Assembly: GCF_021172065.1 (NCBI RefSeq)
Contig: NZ_CP087880.1
Span: 4,254,583 to 4,318,582 of the forward strand
Source: Pseudocitrobacter corydidari
Lineage (GTDB): Bacteria > Pseudomonadota > Gammaproteobacteria > Enterobacterales > Enterobacteriaceae
Reading direction: 5' to 3'
Length of the DNA stretch: 64,000 nucleotides
This document shows positions 23,449 through 31,518 of the stretch, piece after piece. A program made the position numbers and the translations under genes. The notes below the pieces were generated by a model that was not told the origin of the DNA, did not search any database, and saw only the letters and a program-made list of their open reading frames with translations. Every line of letters begins with the position of its first letter. Positions within the stretch are counted from its first letter, which is position 1.

Positions 23449-25104
23449 ATGTTATCTGGGCAAACACCCGCACGGGTATGGAACACGCGACGCACTGAGA
23501 AACAGCGCCGCCTGGCGTCTGTACCGGTGCAGGGCAAGGTGCTACCGACGGCAGACCTTGTCGCAATGCTGGAAAAACTGATCGCCCCGGGCGACAGAGT
23601 GGTATTAGAAGGGAATAACCAAAAACAGGCAGATTTCCTGTCTCGTTCCCTTGCTGAAGTGAACCCGCAGATTGTTCACGACCTGCATATGATCATGCCA
23701 AGCGTCGGTCGCAGCGAACACCTCGACATCTTCGAGAAAGGTATCGCCCACAAGCTGGACTTCTCTTTCTCCGGCACGCAAAGCCTGCGTATTTCGCAAC
23801 TGCTGGAAGATGGCCAGCTGGAAATCGGTGCGATTCACACCTACATCGAACTCTACTCCCGCCTCTATGTTGACCTGGCCCCGAACGTGGCGCTGATTGC
23901 CGGTTTTAAAGCCGACAGCAAAGGCAACCTTTACACCGGCGCCAGTACCGAAGATACGCCAGCGCTGGTTGAAGCAGCCGCCTTCCACGACGGTATCGTC
24001 ATCGCACAGGTGAACGAACTGGTGGACGACGAATGCGATCTGCCGCGCGTGGATATTCCGGGCTCGTGGATCGATTTCGTGGTCGTTGCGGATAAACCGT
24101 TCTTCATCGAACCGTTGTTTACCCGTGACCCGCGTCTGATTAAACAAGAACACATCCTGATGGCGATGATGGCGATTAAAGGCATCTACGCAGAGCATCA
24201 GGTGCAGTCACTCAACCACGGTATCGGGTTTAACACCGCCGCGATTGAACTGCTGCTGCCAACCTACGGCGAACAGCTCGGCCTGAAAGGCAAAATCTGT
24301 AAACACTGGACGCTTAACCCGCATCCGACGCTGATCCCGGCGATTGAGAGCGGTTGGGTGGAAAGCGTGCACTGCTTCGGTGGCGAACTGGGGATGGAAG
24401 AGTACATCCGCGCCCGTCCTGATGTGTTCTTTACCGGTGCCGACGGTTCAATGCGTTCTAACCGCGCGTTCTGCCAGTTAGCAGGTCAGTACGCGGTGGA
24501 TATGTTTATCGGTTCAACGTTACAGGTTGATGGCCTCGCCAACTCTTCGACCGTCACCCGTGGTCGTCTCTCCGGTTTCGGTGGTGCGCCAAATATGGGC
24601 CATGACCCACACGGTCGTCGTCATGCTACGCCTGCCTGGCTGAACATGATCACCGAACCAGACCCGATGCAGCGCGGTAAAAAACTCGTCGTCCAGATGG
24701 TGGAAACCTTCCAGGCTGGCGTGAAACCGACCTTCGTCGAAACGCTGGATGCCGTTGAAGTGGCGAAATCCTCCGGGATGCCGCTGGCGCCAGTCATGAT
24801 TTACGGCGATGACGTGACCCACGTGCTGACCGAAGAGGGGATCGCTTACCTCTACCGTGCGGAAAGCCTGGAAGAGCGTCGCGCGATGGTCGCTGCCGTT
24901 GCCGGTATTACCGATATTGGCCTTGGCGTTGACGCCAAACGCGTCGCTGAGCTGCGTAAGAGCGGCAAAGTGGTTTATCCGGAAGATATGGGCATTCGCC
25001 GTACCGACGCCACCCGTTCCCTGCTGGCTGCCAGCAGCGTGTCCGACCTGGTGGAATGGTCCGGTGGTTTGTACAACCCACCTGCGAAATTCCGGAGCTG
25101 GTAA
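23449..25104 (+). CDS. mdcA: Malonate decarboxylase alpha subunit (acetyl-S-ACP:malonate ACP transferase)
   Basis: 551 residues, equal to Klebsiella MdcA as I recall it, with AGGAGG six bases before ATG. It exchanges the acetyl group on the MdcC prosthetic group for malonate, releasing acetate. The CoA-transferase-like fold shows FGGAPNMGHDPHGRRHATP and HCFGGELGMEEYIRARPDV. It is the first gene of mdcABCDEFGH, and its stop shares one base with the mdcB start (TAATG). The cluster is absent from E. coli K-12 and is well known in Klebsiella. Confidence 0.96.
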   Translation: MLSGQTPARVWNTRRTEKQRRLASVPVQGKVLPTADLVAMLEKLIAPGDRVVLEGNNQKQADFLSRSLAEVNPQIVHDLHMIMPSVGRSEHLDIFEKGIAHKLDFSFSGTQSLRISQLLEDGQLEIGAIHTYIELYSRLYVDLAPNVALIAGFKADSKGNLYTGASTEDTPALVEAAAFHDGIVIAQVNELVDDECDLPRVDIPGSWIDFVVVADKPFFIEPLFTRDPRLIKQEHILMAMMAIKGIYAEHQVQSLNHGIGFNTAAIELLLPTYGEQLGLKGKICKHWTLNPHPTLIPAIESGWVESVHCFGGELGMEEYIRARPDVFFTGADGSMRSNRAFCQLAGQYAVDMFIGSTLQVDGLANSSTVTRGRLSGFGGAPNMGHDPHGRRHATPAWLNMITEPDPMQRGKKLVVQMVETFQAGVKPTFVETLDAVEVAKSSGMPLAPVMIYGDDVTHVLTEEGIAYLYRAESLEERRAMVAAVAGITDIGLGVDAKRVAELRKSGKVVYPEDMGIRRTDATRSLLAASSVSDLVEWSGGLYNPPAKFRSW

Positions 25105-25970
25105 TGAAACTTCTGCCACAGATTCAGGTTGAAGGCGGTGCCGAATGGCTGGCGCGAACCGCCACGCAATGTCTTGTCGACGAAGCACGTTTAAGCCCGA
25201 AACCCGGTCTGGTGGACAGCCGGGGCAGCGGGGCGCATCACGACCTGACGCTGGCGCTGATGGAGCGTTCCGCCCACAGTCTGACCCCAACGTTTCATGC
25301 CCTGGCGCAGCAAAGCTGGCAGCGTCCGGCGGATGTTGCGCTCAGACAAACCATTGGGCGACTGGGACGCGAAGGCGAGCAACAGATGATGGCCGCCACT
25401 GACGGCGTGAATACCCACCGCGGCGCGATTTGGGCGCTGGGCCTGCTGGTCAGCGCGGTGGCGATGCTCGGCGGTGCCGGTACGGCGAAAGCCATCAGCA
25501 CCACGGCGGCGAAACTGGCGATGTTGCCGGATGCTGTCGCACCGAAAGTGTTCAGCAAAGGGCTTCGCGCCACGCACCGCTACCGTGTGCCGGGCGCGAG
25601 GGAAGAAGCTCAACAGGCTTTCCCGCATGTCATGCAGTGTGCATTGCCGCAGCTTCGCTTAAGCCGCCTGAACGGCAGCAGCGAAACGCACGCCAGACTG
25701 GACGCGCTGATGGCGATTATGACCTCGCTCAGCGACACCTGCGTGCTCTCGCGCAGCGGAATGCACGGTCTTGAAACCATGCAAAACGGCGCGCGCGCTG
25801 TCCTGCTGGCTGGCGGTACCGCACAGCCGAAAGGCCGCGAGGCGCTGGCAACGCTGGATGCACAAATGCTGGCGCTCAACGCGTCACCGGGCGGCGCTGC
25901 CGACCTGCTGGCCGCCACGCTGTTTCTCGACCGTATTGACGCGTCTTCCGCGCCTTATTTACCGAATTAA
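25104..25970 (+). CDS. mdcB: Triphosphoribosyl-dephospho-CoA synthase MdcB
   Basis: 288 residues from ATG 25104, overlapping the mdcA stop by one base and preceded by CGGAG. It is a CitG/MdcB-family enzyme that joins ATP and dephospho-CoA to make the precursor of the MdcC prosthetic group. The family signatures are visible: LVDEARLSPKPGLVDSRGSG near the N-terminus, GVNTHRGAIWALGLL in the middle, and DTCVLSRSGM with the conserved Asp near 215. It lies between mdcA and the carrier gene mdcC. Confidence 0.95.
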   Translation: MKLLPQIQVEGGAEWLARTATQCLVDEARLSPKPGLVDSRGSGAHHDLTLALMERSAHSLTPTFHALAQQSWQRPADVALRQTIGRLGREGEQQMMAATDGVNTHRGAIWALGLLVSAVAMLGGAGTAKAISTTAAKLAMLPDAVAPKVFSKGLRATHRYRVPGAREEAQQAFPHVMQCALPQLRLSRLNGSSETHARLDALMAIMTSLSDTCVLSRSGMHGLETMQNGARAVLLAGGTAQPKGREALATLDAQMLALNASPGGAADLLAATLFLDRIDASSAPYLPN

Positions 25971-25979
25971 GAGGATGTT

Positions 25980-26279
25980 ATGGAACACATTACGATCTCT
26001 TTGCCTGCCAGCCGCACATTAAGCGGCAAAGCACTGGCAGGCGTTGTGGGCTCCGGGGATATGGAGGTGTTATTCACCGCCGACCAGGAGAAAACCCTGA
26101 CCATTGATATCACCACCTCGGTGGACAACAGTCGCGCCCGCTGGGAAGCGCTGTTCAACCGCCTGAGCCTTGTGAGCGAACTGCCGTCTGGCAAGCTGGT
26201 TGTCCACGACTTTGGCGCAACCCCAGGCGTGGCTCGCATTCGTATCGAACAGGTCTTTGAGGAGGTGAGCTATGCGTGA
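25980..26279 (+). CDS. mdcC: Malonate decarboxylase acyl carrier protein (delta subunit)
   Basis: 99 residues. It carries the 2'-(5''-phosphoribosyl)-3'-dephospho-CoA thiol arm. Ser25, in VVGSGDMEV, aligns with the serine known to be modified in the Klebsiella protein. AAGAGGATGTT provides the ribosome site. Its last 8 bases overlap the start of mdcD, keeping carrier and decarboxylase subunits in balance. Confidence 0.95.
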   Translation: MEHITISLPASRTLSGKALAGVVGSGDMEVLFTADQEKTLTIDITTSVDNSRARWEALFNRLSLVSELPSGKLVVHDFGATPGVARIRIEQVFEEVSYA

Positions 26280-27105
26280 TGACCGCAGTTTTATCGAATT
26301 AAAAGCACGTCAGCGTGCGCACGCGCTGCTGGATGACGGCAGCTATCGCGAACTGCTGGATCCGTTTGAAGGCATTGTTTCTCCGTGGCTTGGGCCGCAG
26401 GGCATTGTGCCGCAGGCCGATGACGGCATGGTTGTCGCCAAAGGCACCATCAACGGTCAACCTGCCGTAGTGGTGGCGATTGAAGGCGCGTTCCAGGGCG
26501 GCAGCATGGGCGAAGTCTCCGGCGCGAAAATGGCGGCGGCGCTTGAACTGGCGGCGGAAGATAACCGTAACGGTATCCCGACACAGGCTGTACTTTGCCT
26601 CGAAACCGGCGGTGTGCGCTTACAGGAAGCCAACCTCGGCCTGGCGGCGATTGCCGATATCCATGCCGCGATTGTTGATCTGCGCCGCTATACCCCAGTG
26701 GTTGGGATTGTCGCCGGTACCGTTGGCTGCTTCGGCGGGATGTCTATCGCTGCCGCGCTGTGCAGCTATCTGATTGTCACCCGCGAAGCGCGTCTCGGCC
26801 TGAACGGCCCGCAGGTTATCGAACAGGAAGCCGGGATTGCCGAATATGACTCCCGCGACCGTCCGTTTATCTGGAGCATGACCGGTGGCGAAGTGCGCTA
26901 TGAAAGCGGGCTGGTCGATGCGCTGGTGGGTGACGGCGTTAACGCGGTGAAAGCGGCGATGAACGACGCGATTGCCAAAGGCGTTCCTGCAAAACATCGC
27001 ACCGATAATTACGACTGGTATCTGGATCGCCTGACGAATTTCGACACCCGCAAACAGGCTGATTCTGAACAGATTAAAGCGCTTTTTGCCCGGGAGGTGA
27101 AATGA
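26272..27105 (+). CDS. mdcD: Malonate decarboxylase beta subunit
   Basis: 277 residues of the biotin-independent carboxyltransferase family (crotonase-like fold). It forms the malonyl-S-ACP decarboxylase with MdcE. Oxyanion-type glycine segments are visible: AIEGAFQGGSMGEVSGAKMA, ETGGVRLQEAN and GTVGCFGGMSIAAAL. It starts inside the end of mdcC and its end overlaps the first possible mdcE start (ATGATG). Ordinary length for the family. Confidence 0.95.
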   Translation: MRDDRSFIELKARQRAHALLDDGSYRELLDPFEGIVSPWLGPQGIVPQADDGMVVAKGTINGQPAVVVAIEGAFQGGSMGEVSGAKMAAALELAAEDNRNGIPTQAVLCLETGGVRLQEANLGLAAIADIHAAIVDLRRYTPVVGIVAGTVGCFGGMSIAAALCSYLIVTREARLGLNGPQVIEQEAGIAEYDSRDRPFIWSMTGGEVRYESGLVDALVGDGVNAVKAAMNDAIAKGVPAKHRTDNYDWYLDRLTNFDTRKQADSEQIKALFAREVK

Positions 27106-27905
27106 TGAGTAACTCAGTAAGCCGTGGGGCATTGTGGCTGGAAAAACTGGCCCCGAACGCACAGCGCGTGCAAGGTCTTTGCCCGTCAGTCCAGGCGGCT
27201 GATGGCGAAATCAACGGGGAAGCGGTGCGTTTTGTGGCTGTTGTTCCCGATGCCAATAACCATTTCCCACGCGCGGCAAAAGGCGAAGTGGGCCTGCTCG
27301 AAGGCTGGACGCTGGCGAAAGTGGTCAGCGAAACCGTTGCTGCCGATGCGGATAAAGCCGTTAAACGCCCGATCATCGCGGTGATTGATGTGCCGAGCCA
27401 GGCCTATGGCCGTCGTGAAGAAGCGTTCGGTATTCACCAGGCGCTGGCCGGTGCTGCCGGGGCGTATGCCAATGCGCGTCTGGCCGGTCACCCGGTGATT
27501 GGTTTGATTGTTGGTAAAGCGATGTCCGGTGCGTTTCTGGCGCACGGTTATCAGGCCAACCAACTGATTGCCTTCAACGATTCCGGCGTGTTGATCCACG
27601 CAATGGGCAAAGAGTCTGCCGCGCGTATCACCCTGCGTACCGTTGAAGCACTGGAAAAACTGGCGGCGACCATTCCGCCGATGGCGTACGACATCAGCAA
27701 CTACGCCACGCTGGGCCTGCTGGCGAAACTGCTGGATATCAGCAACCCGGATGCCCCAACCGATAACGATCTGACGCAGGTGAACAGCACACTGCAACAG
27801 GCCATCAAAGACGCTCGTCAGGACACCTCGCTGAAAAATCGCCTGGGTTCTGACAACCGCCGCAGTTCGGCGCTCGTACGCGAACGTATGCGCGCCAGCT
27901 GGTAA
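27105..27905 (+). CDS. mdcE: Malonate decarboxylase gamma subunit
   Basis: 266 residues from ATG 27105, chosen for the 7-base spacing from GGAGG; an adjacent ATG at 27102 would add one Met. It pairs with MdcD in decarboxylating malonyl-S-ACP to acetyl-S-ACP and CO2. Visible are DVPSQAYGRREEAFGIHQAL and GLIVGKAMSGAFLAHGYQAN, the glycine-rich segments typical of MdcE. It closes the subunit part of the operon and is followed by a 120-base gap. Confidence 0.95.
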   Translation: MSNSVSRGALWLEKLAPNAQRVQGLCPSVQAADGEINGEAVRFVAVVPDANNHFPRAAKGEVGLLEGWTLAKVVSETVAADADKAVKRPIIAVIDVPSQAYGRREEAFGIHQALAGAAGAYANARLAGHPVIGLIVGKAMSGAFLAHGYQANQLIAFNDSGVLIHAMGKESAARITLRTVEALEKLAATIPPMAYDISNYATLGLLAKLLDISNPDAPTDNDLTQVNSTLQQAIKDARQDTSLKNRLGSDNRRSSALVRERMRASW

Positions 27906-27930
27906 GTAAAAAGAGACCTGCCAGAGTCAA

Positions 27931-27961
27931 CCCCGTGGGCACAGCTGCTGCGCCCACCGGG
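27931..27961 (+). promoter_or_regulatory. Hairpin between mdcE and mdcF
   Basis: GTGGGC and GCCCAC arms, extended by CCC/GGG across one mismatch, form a stable stem in the only sizeable gap of the operon (27906-28025). There is no T run directly after it. It may attenuate or protect the upstream mRNA so that subunits are made in excess over MdcF, MdcG and MdcH. Inferred from structure. Confidence 0.45.
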
Positions 27962-28025
27962 AGTCTGCACTCTGAAAATAATAACCATCGCGTCAGTGAC
28001 TTTTCTTTTTAACTACAGGTGATTT

Positions 28026-28985
28026 ATGACTTACGTAATTATTCATGCCCTGGCACCGATTTTCGTGATCATGCTACTGGGATTCTGGGCAGGTAAGGCC
28101 AAAATGGTCGATAACAAGAATGTTTCCCTGCTTAATATTTTTGTCATGGATTTCGCACTGCCTGCCGCGCTGTTCAGCGCAACCGTACAGACCCCGTGGG
28201 CCGGGATTGTCGCCCAGTCGCCGCTGATTGTGGTACTGACCCTGGCGATGTGGATTATCTATGCGGCTATCTACTTCCTGGCCGTGAAAGTTTTCAATAA
28301 ATCGCCGCAGGATGCCGCCGTGCTGACGCTGACCGTCGCACTGCCGAACTATGCCGCGCTGGGGCTGCCGATTCTGGGCAGCGTGCTGGGTGAAACCCCG
28401 GCAACTTCGCTCTCTGTGGCAGTCTCTATTGCCTGTGGTTCCGTGCTGATGACGCCGTTCTGCCTGCTGATTCTTGAACGTGAAAAAGCGCGTGCCGAAG
28501 GCGGCAACAGCGGTAATACCCTTTCAATGCTGCCGGTGTTGATGTGGCGCTCGCTGAAAAAACCGATCGTCATGGGCCCGTTGCTGGGGGTGATCCTCTC
28601 CGCAATTGGCATCAAAATGCCGGAAATGCTGCTGGCGTCGATTAAACCGCTGGGCCTGTCGGCAACCGCTGCGGCGCTGTTCCTGACCGGGGTGATCCTC
28701 TCTGCGCGTAAACTGCAAATCAACACCATGGTTATCAGCGCAACTATCGCCAAACTGCTGATTCAGCCGTTTATCGCATGGGGTATCGTGCTGGCGTTTG
28801 GCCTGCATGGTTCTGTCGCCATCACCGCCATTCTGATGATTGCGCTCTCTGCCGGTTTCTTCGGCGTGGTATTCGGTAACCGTTTCGGCGTGCAATCGCC
28901 GGATGCGGAAGCGGTGCTGCTGCTGAGCTCGGTTCTGTGTATCCTGTCGCTGCCGCTGTTTATCTCGCTGACTTCAGGAATCTAA
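28026..28985 (+). CDS. mdcF: Malonate transporter, AEC (auxin efflux carrier) family
   Basis: 319 residues, with about ten hydrophobic segments from FVIMLLGFWAG near residue 15 to VLCILSLPLFISLTSGI at the end. LPNYAALGLPILGSVLG holds the half-membrane polar motif of the AEC family. Position after mdcE and family assignment point to malonate uptake, as proposed for Klebsiella MdcF; it is not the MadLM type. It ends 3 bases before mdcG. Confidence 0.92.
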   Translation: MTYVIIHALAPIFVIMLLGFWAGKAKMVDNKNVSLLNIFVMDFALPAALFSATVQTPWAGIVAQSPLIVVLTLAMWIIYAAIYFLAVKVFNKSPQDAAVLTLTVALPNYAALGLPILGSVLGETPATSLSVAVSIACGSVLMTPFCLLILEREKARAEGGNSGNTLSMLPVLMWRSLKKPIVMGPLLGVILSAIGIKMPEMLLASIKPLGLSATAAALFLTGVILSARKLQINTMVISATIAKLLIQPFIAWGIVLAFGLHGSVAITAILMIALSAGFFGVVFGNRFGVQSPDAEAVLLLSSVLCILSLPLFISLTSGI

Positions 28986-28988
28986 GTT

Positions 28989-29606
28989 ATGACCACGACA
29001 TTACGCCCGCACGACCTTATCTGGCTGAAAACCCGCGATGCGCTGGAATCGGTAACAGAAGATTGGGTAGACGGTATCTGGCATACCGGTCTGCCGGTGG
29101 TGGTGCGGCGTGATGTCGATGCGCAAGGGCGCATCCCGGTTGGGGTGCGCGGAATGCGTCGAGACCAGCGTGCCGCAGGCTGGGTTAAACGTGAATCTGT
29201 GGTTCGCGTGTGCTCGCCTGAATCGCTGGTCGATCCCCTCGAATTACTCCGCTCTCCGTTTGTCTCACAGCCTCCCGTTCAACTGGCATTACTGCTGGCC
29301 CAGCAACGCTGGCCGTGGACGTGGGGCGTCACCGGCAGCACCGGTTATGCGCTGGCAACGGGGATCCCGGTGATCCACGCTGAAAGCGATCTGGATTTGT
29401 TGATCCGCGCGCCTGAACCGTTAACGCGCGAGGCACTGCAACGCTGGCAGCAGCAACTGACGGGCGCGCTGTGTCGCGCCGATACCCAGGTGGAAACGCC
29501 GGAAGGCGCGTTTGCGCTGGCGGAGTGGCTGCGCGATGGCAAAGCGTTGCTAAAAACCAGCCAGGGGCCGCGACTGGTTCGCTTCCCCTGGAGCAGGGAG
29601 GAATAA
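28989..29606 (+). CDS. mdcG: Phosphoribosyl-dephospho-CoA transferase MdcG (holo-ACP synthase)
   Basis: 205 residues. It attaches the prosthetic group made by MdcB to Ser25 of apo-MdcC. The nucleotidyltransferase-like segment WGVTGSTGYALATG followed by AESDLDLLIRAPEPL contains the G-S and DxD residues typical of MdcG. Its stop shares a base with the mdcH start (TAATG), after GCAGGGAGG. Confidence 0.94.
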   Translation: MTTTLRPHDLIWLKTRDALESVTEDWVDGIWHTGLPVVVRRDVDAQGRIPVGVRGMRRDQRAAGWVKRESVVRVCSPESLVDPLELLRSPFVSQPPVQLALLLAQQRWPWTWGVTGSTGYALATGIPVIHAESDLDLLIRAPEPLTREALQRWQQQLTGALCRADTQVETPEGAFALAEWLRDGKALLKTSQGPRLVRFPWSREE

Positions 29607-30499
29607 TGAAAATTCTGTTTACCTTTCCCGGCCAGGGCACGCAACACCCTGGCATGCTGCAAAATCTCCCCGGTGATGAACTGGCGCAGGCCCGTGATGT
29701 GCTGGGCGATGAAGCGCTGACGCTGGACACGCCGGAAGCGCTGAAACATACGCGTGCTGTGCAGCTGTCGCTGCTGATAGCGGGTGTTGCCTGGGCGCGA
29801 GAGCTGGAGCGACGTGGTGTGACGCCGGATATCGTCAGCGGTTTGTCGATTGGGGCGTATCCCGCCGCCGTAGTGGCTGAGGCGCTCGATTTCCGCGATG
29901 CGCTGAAGCTGGTGGCGCTGCGTGGCGATCTGATGGAGCAGGCGTATCCGCACGGTTACGGGTTAACGGCGATTATGGGATTAACCCTGAGCCAGGTTGA
30001 GCCGCTGCTGGAAGGTACGGGAACGTACATCGCCAATCTCAATGCGGAAACCCAGACGGTGATTGCCGGGCCGGACGATGACATGGCTATCGTTGCAAAA
30101 CGCGCGATGGCGAAAGGCGCGACGAAAGCGCCGAGACTGGCGGTGAGCGTACCGTCGCACTGTGAACTGCTGGCGAAACCGGCGCAGAAGCTGGTGCAGG
30201 CCTTTAGCCAGGTCACGCTTTCGCGTCCGCGTTATGCGTATCTGAGCGGCAGTACCGGGCGCGTATTGTGGCAGCCGGAACGCATCGCCGATGATTTGGC
30301 GATGAACATGGCGCGCACTGTGCGCTGGCAGGAAGCGGTGATTTCCGCCAACGAACGCGAAGCGCGGTTGGCGATTGAGATGCCGCCGGGCGGTATTTTG
30401 ACCTGTTTAACGCGTCAGGCGGCGTGGGAAGGGGAGTCGATTTCGCTGGAGCGCAGCGGCGTGGATGTGGCTGTGCATCTGGCGCAGCGGTTGCGGTAA
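29606..30499 (+). CDS. mdcH: Malonyl-CoA:ACP transacylase MdcH
   Basis: 297 residues from ATG 29606, overlapping the mdcG stop by one base. A FabD-like acyltransferase that primes holo-MdcC with a malonyl group. Motifs: FTFPGQGTQHPGM at 5-17, nucleophile Ser81 in GLSIGAYPA, and VPSHCELLAKPA with the catalytic His near 190. It is the last structural gene of the operon, followed by a REP pair. Confidence 0.94.
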   Translation: MKILFTFPGQGTQHPGMLQNLPGDELAQARDVLGDEALTLDTPEALKHTRAVQLSLLIAGVAWARELERRGVTPDIVSGLSIGAYPAAVVAEALDFRDALKLVALRGDLMEQAYPHGYGLTAIMGLTLSQVEPLLEGTGTYIANLNAETQTVIAGPDDDMAIVAKRAMAKGATKAPRLAVSVPSHCELLAKPAQKLVQAFSQVTLSRPRYAYLSGSTGRVLWQPERIADDLAMNMARTVRWQEAVISANEREARLAIEMPPGGILTCLTRQAAWEGESISLERSGVDVAVHLAQRLR

Positions 30500-30502
30500 T
30501 TT

Positions 30503-30567
30503 GCCCGATGGCGCTGCGCTTATTGGGCCTACAGGTCGCGGTCATCTGTAGGCCGCCGCCATCCGGC
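30503..30567. repeat. REP pair between mdcH and mdcR
   Basis: A unit starting GCCCGATGGCGCTGCGC and ending GGGCCTACAG faces an inverted unit TGTAGGCCGCCGCCATCCGGC. It lies between convergent mdcH and mdcR. Such host-type repeats suggest that the cluster has been resident long enough to acquire local REP sequences. Confidence 0.75.
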
Positions 30568-30573
30568 GACGGC

Positions 30574-31506
30574 TCAGGCGTTCTCTTCCAGGCTCCGCGC
30601 GTACATACGTCCTTCGGCAGCGAGCGCGCGGAGGTTCGGGTCCTGCTCGCGGTTGCGGCTGAACACAATCGCGATGAGCTGCTGCATCTGGTACGGCTGC
30701 GACAGCTTCAGCAACTGCACCGAACTCTCATACACTTTCTTCATACGCCCCGGCATCAGGGTAAAACCTACGCCTGCCTGCACTAAACTCAGCATCGAGA
30801 AAATATCATTTACCCTTGTCACAATCTCCGGTTCAAACCCGGCGATGTGAAACGCTTCCTGAAAACCGGCATAGGTGGCAAACCCTTCCGCCAGCGAGAC
30901 AAACTTTTGATCGCGATAGTCGCGTAGATCGGCAAGCGAGTCGGTATTCAGCGAGGCTGACGCAGGCGCGGCGAGAAAAATGTCGTCGTGGAACAGCGGC
31001 AGCACTTCCATATTGTTGCGGTCGATGTCGCTCTCAGAAATAGAGATGATGATCGCGTCCAGCGTGCCGTCTTCCAGCATATGCAGCAGGGTATCGTTGG
31101 AGCCCATGGTGAGGTCAAGCTCCAGATCCGGACGCCGCAGTTTCATACCCATGATCAGGCGCGGTACGGTTTCCAGCGTCAATGAATAGAGCGTACCGAC
31201 GCGCAGACGCCCCTGACCGACACCCGCCGTTTTACGTGCTTCTTCCAGACCGCGCGCCATCAGTTGAGTCACTTCCTGGCAATACTCCAGCAGCGTCCAG
31301 GCCGCCGGAAGCGCCACCAGGTTGCGGCCTTTATGGATGAACAACGGACAACGGACATTCTCTTCCAGCGTATGCAGCGCACGATGCACGCTCACGCCGC
31401 TGAGTTCCAGCGCTTCGGCGGTACGGGCGATATTGCCCTTCTCCATAAAGGTCATGAAGATTGCCAGTTTACGGAAGGTGATGTCGTTAGTCGTTACCGG
31501 GTTCAT
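30574..31506 (-). CDS. mdcR: LysR-type regulator of malonate utilisation MdcR
   Basis: 310 residues. The N-terminal winged helix-turn-helix (FRKLAIFMTFMEKGNIARTA, then LSGVSVHRALHTLEE) is followed by a periplasmic-binding-like effector domain (RLRVGTLYSLTLETVPRLI, then DGTLDAIIISISESDID). In Klebsiella MdcR activates mdc with malonate. Here the gene is on the strand opposite mdcA-H. It starts only 12 bases after the yheS stop on the same strand, so it may be read through from yheS; no obvious promoter fits in the 12 bases. Confidence 0.93.
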   Translation of the reverse strand: MNPVTTNDITFRKLAIFMTFMEKGNIARTAEALELSGVSVHRALHTLEENVRCPLFIHKGRNLVALPAAWTLLEYCQEVTQLMARGLEEARKTAGVGQGRLRVGTLYSLTLETVPRLIMGMKLRRPDLELDLTMGSNDTLLHMLEDGTLDAIIISISESDIDRNNMEVLPLFHDDIFLAAPASASLNTDSLADLRDYRDQKFVSLAEGFATYAGFQEAFHIAGFEPEIVTRVNDIFSMLSLVQAGVGFTLMPGRMKKVYESSVQLLKLSQPYQMQQLIAIVFSRNREQDPNLRALAAEGRMYARSLEENA

Positions 31507-31518
31507 GGTGTATCGCCT

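Noticed and set aside
23200..31518. Mobile-element boundaries around the mdc cluster
   Set aside because: I looked for integrase, transposase, terminal inverted repeats and tRNA attachment sites at both edges and saw none.
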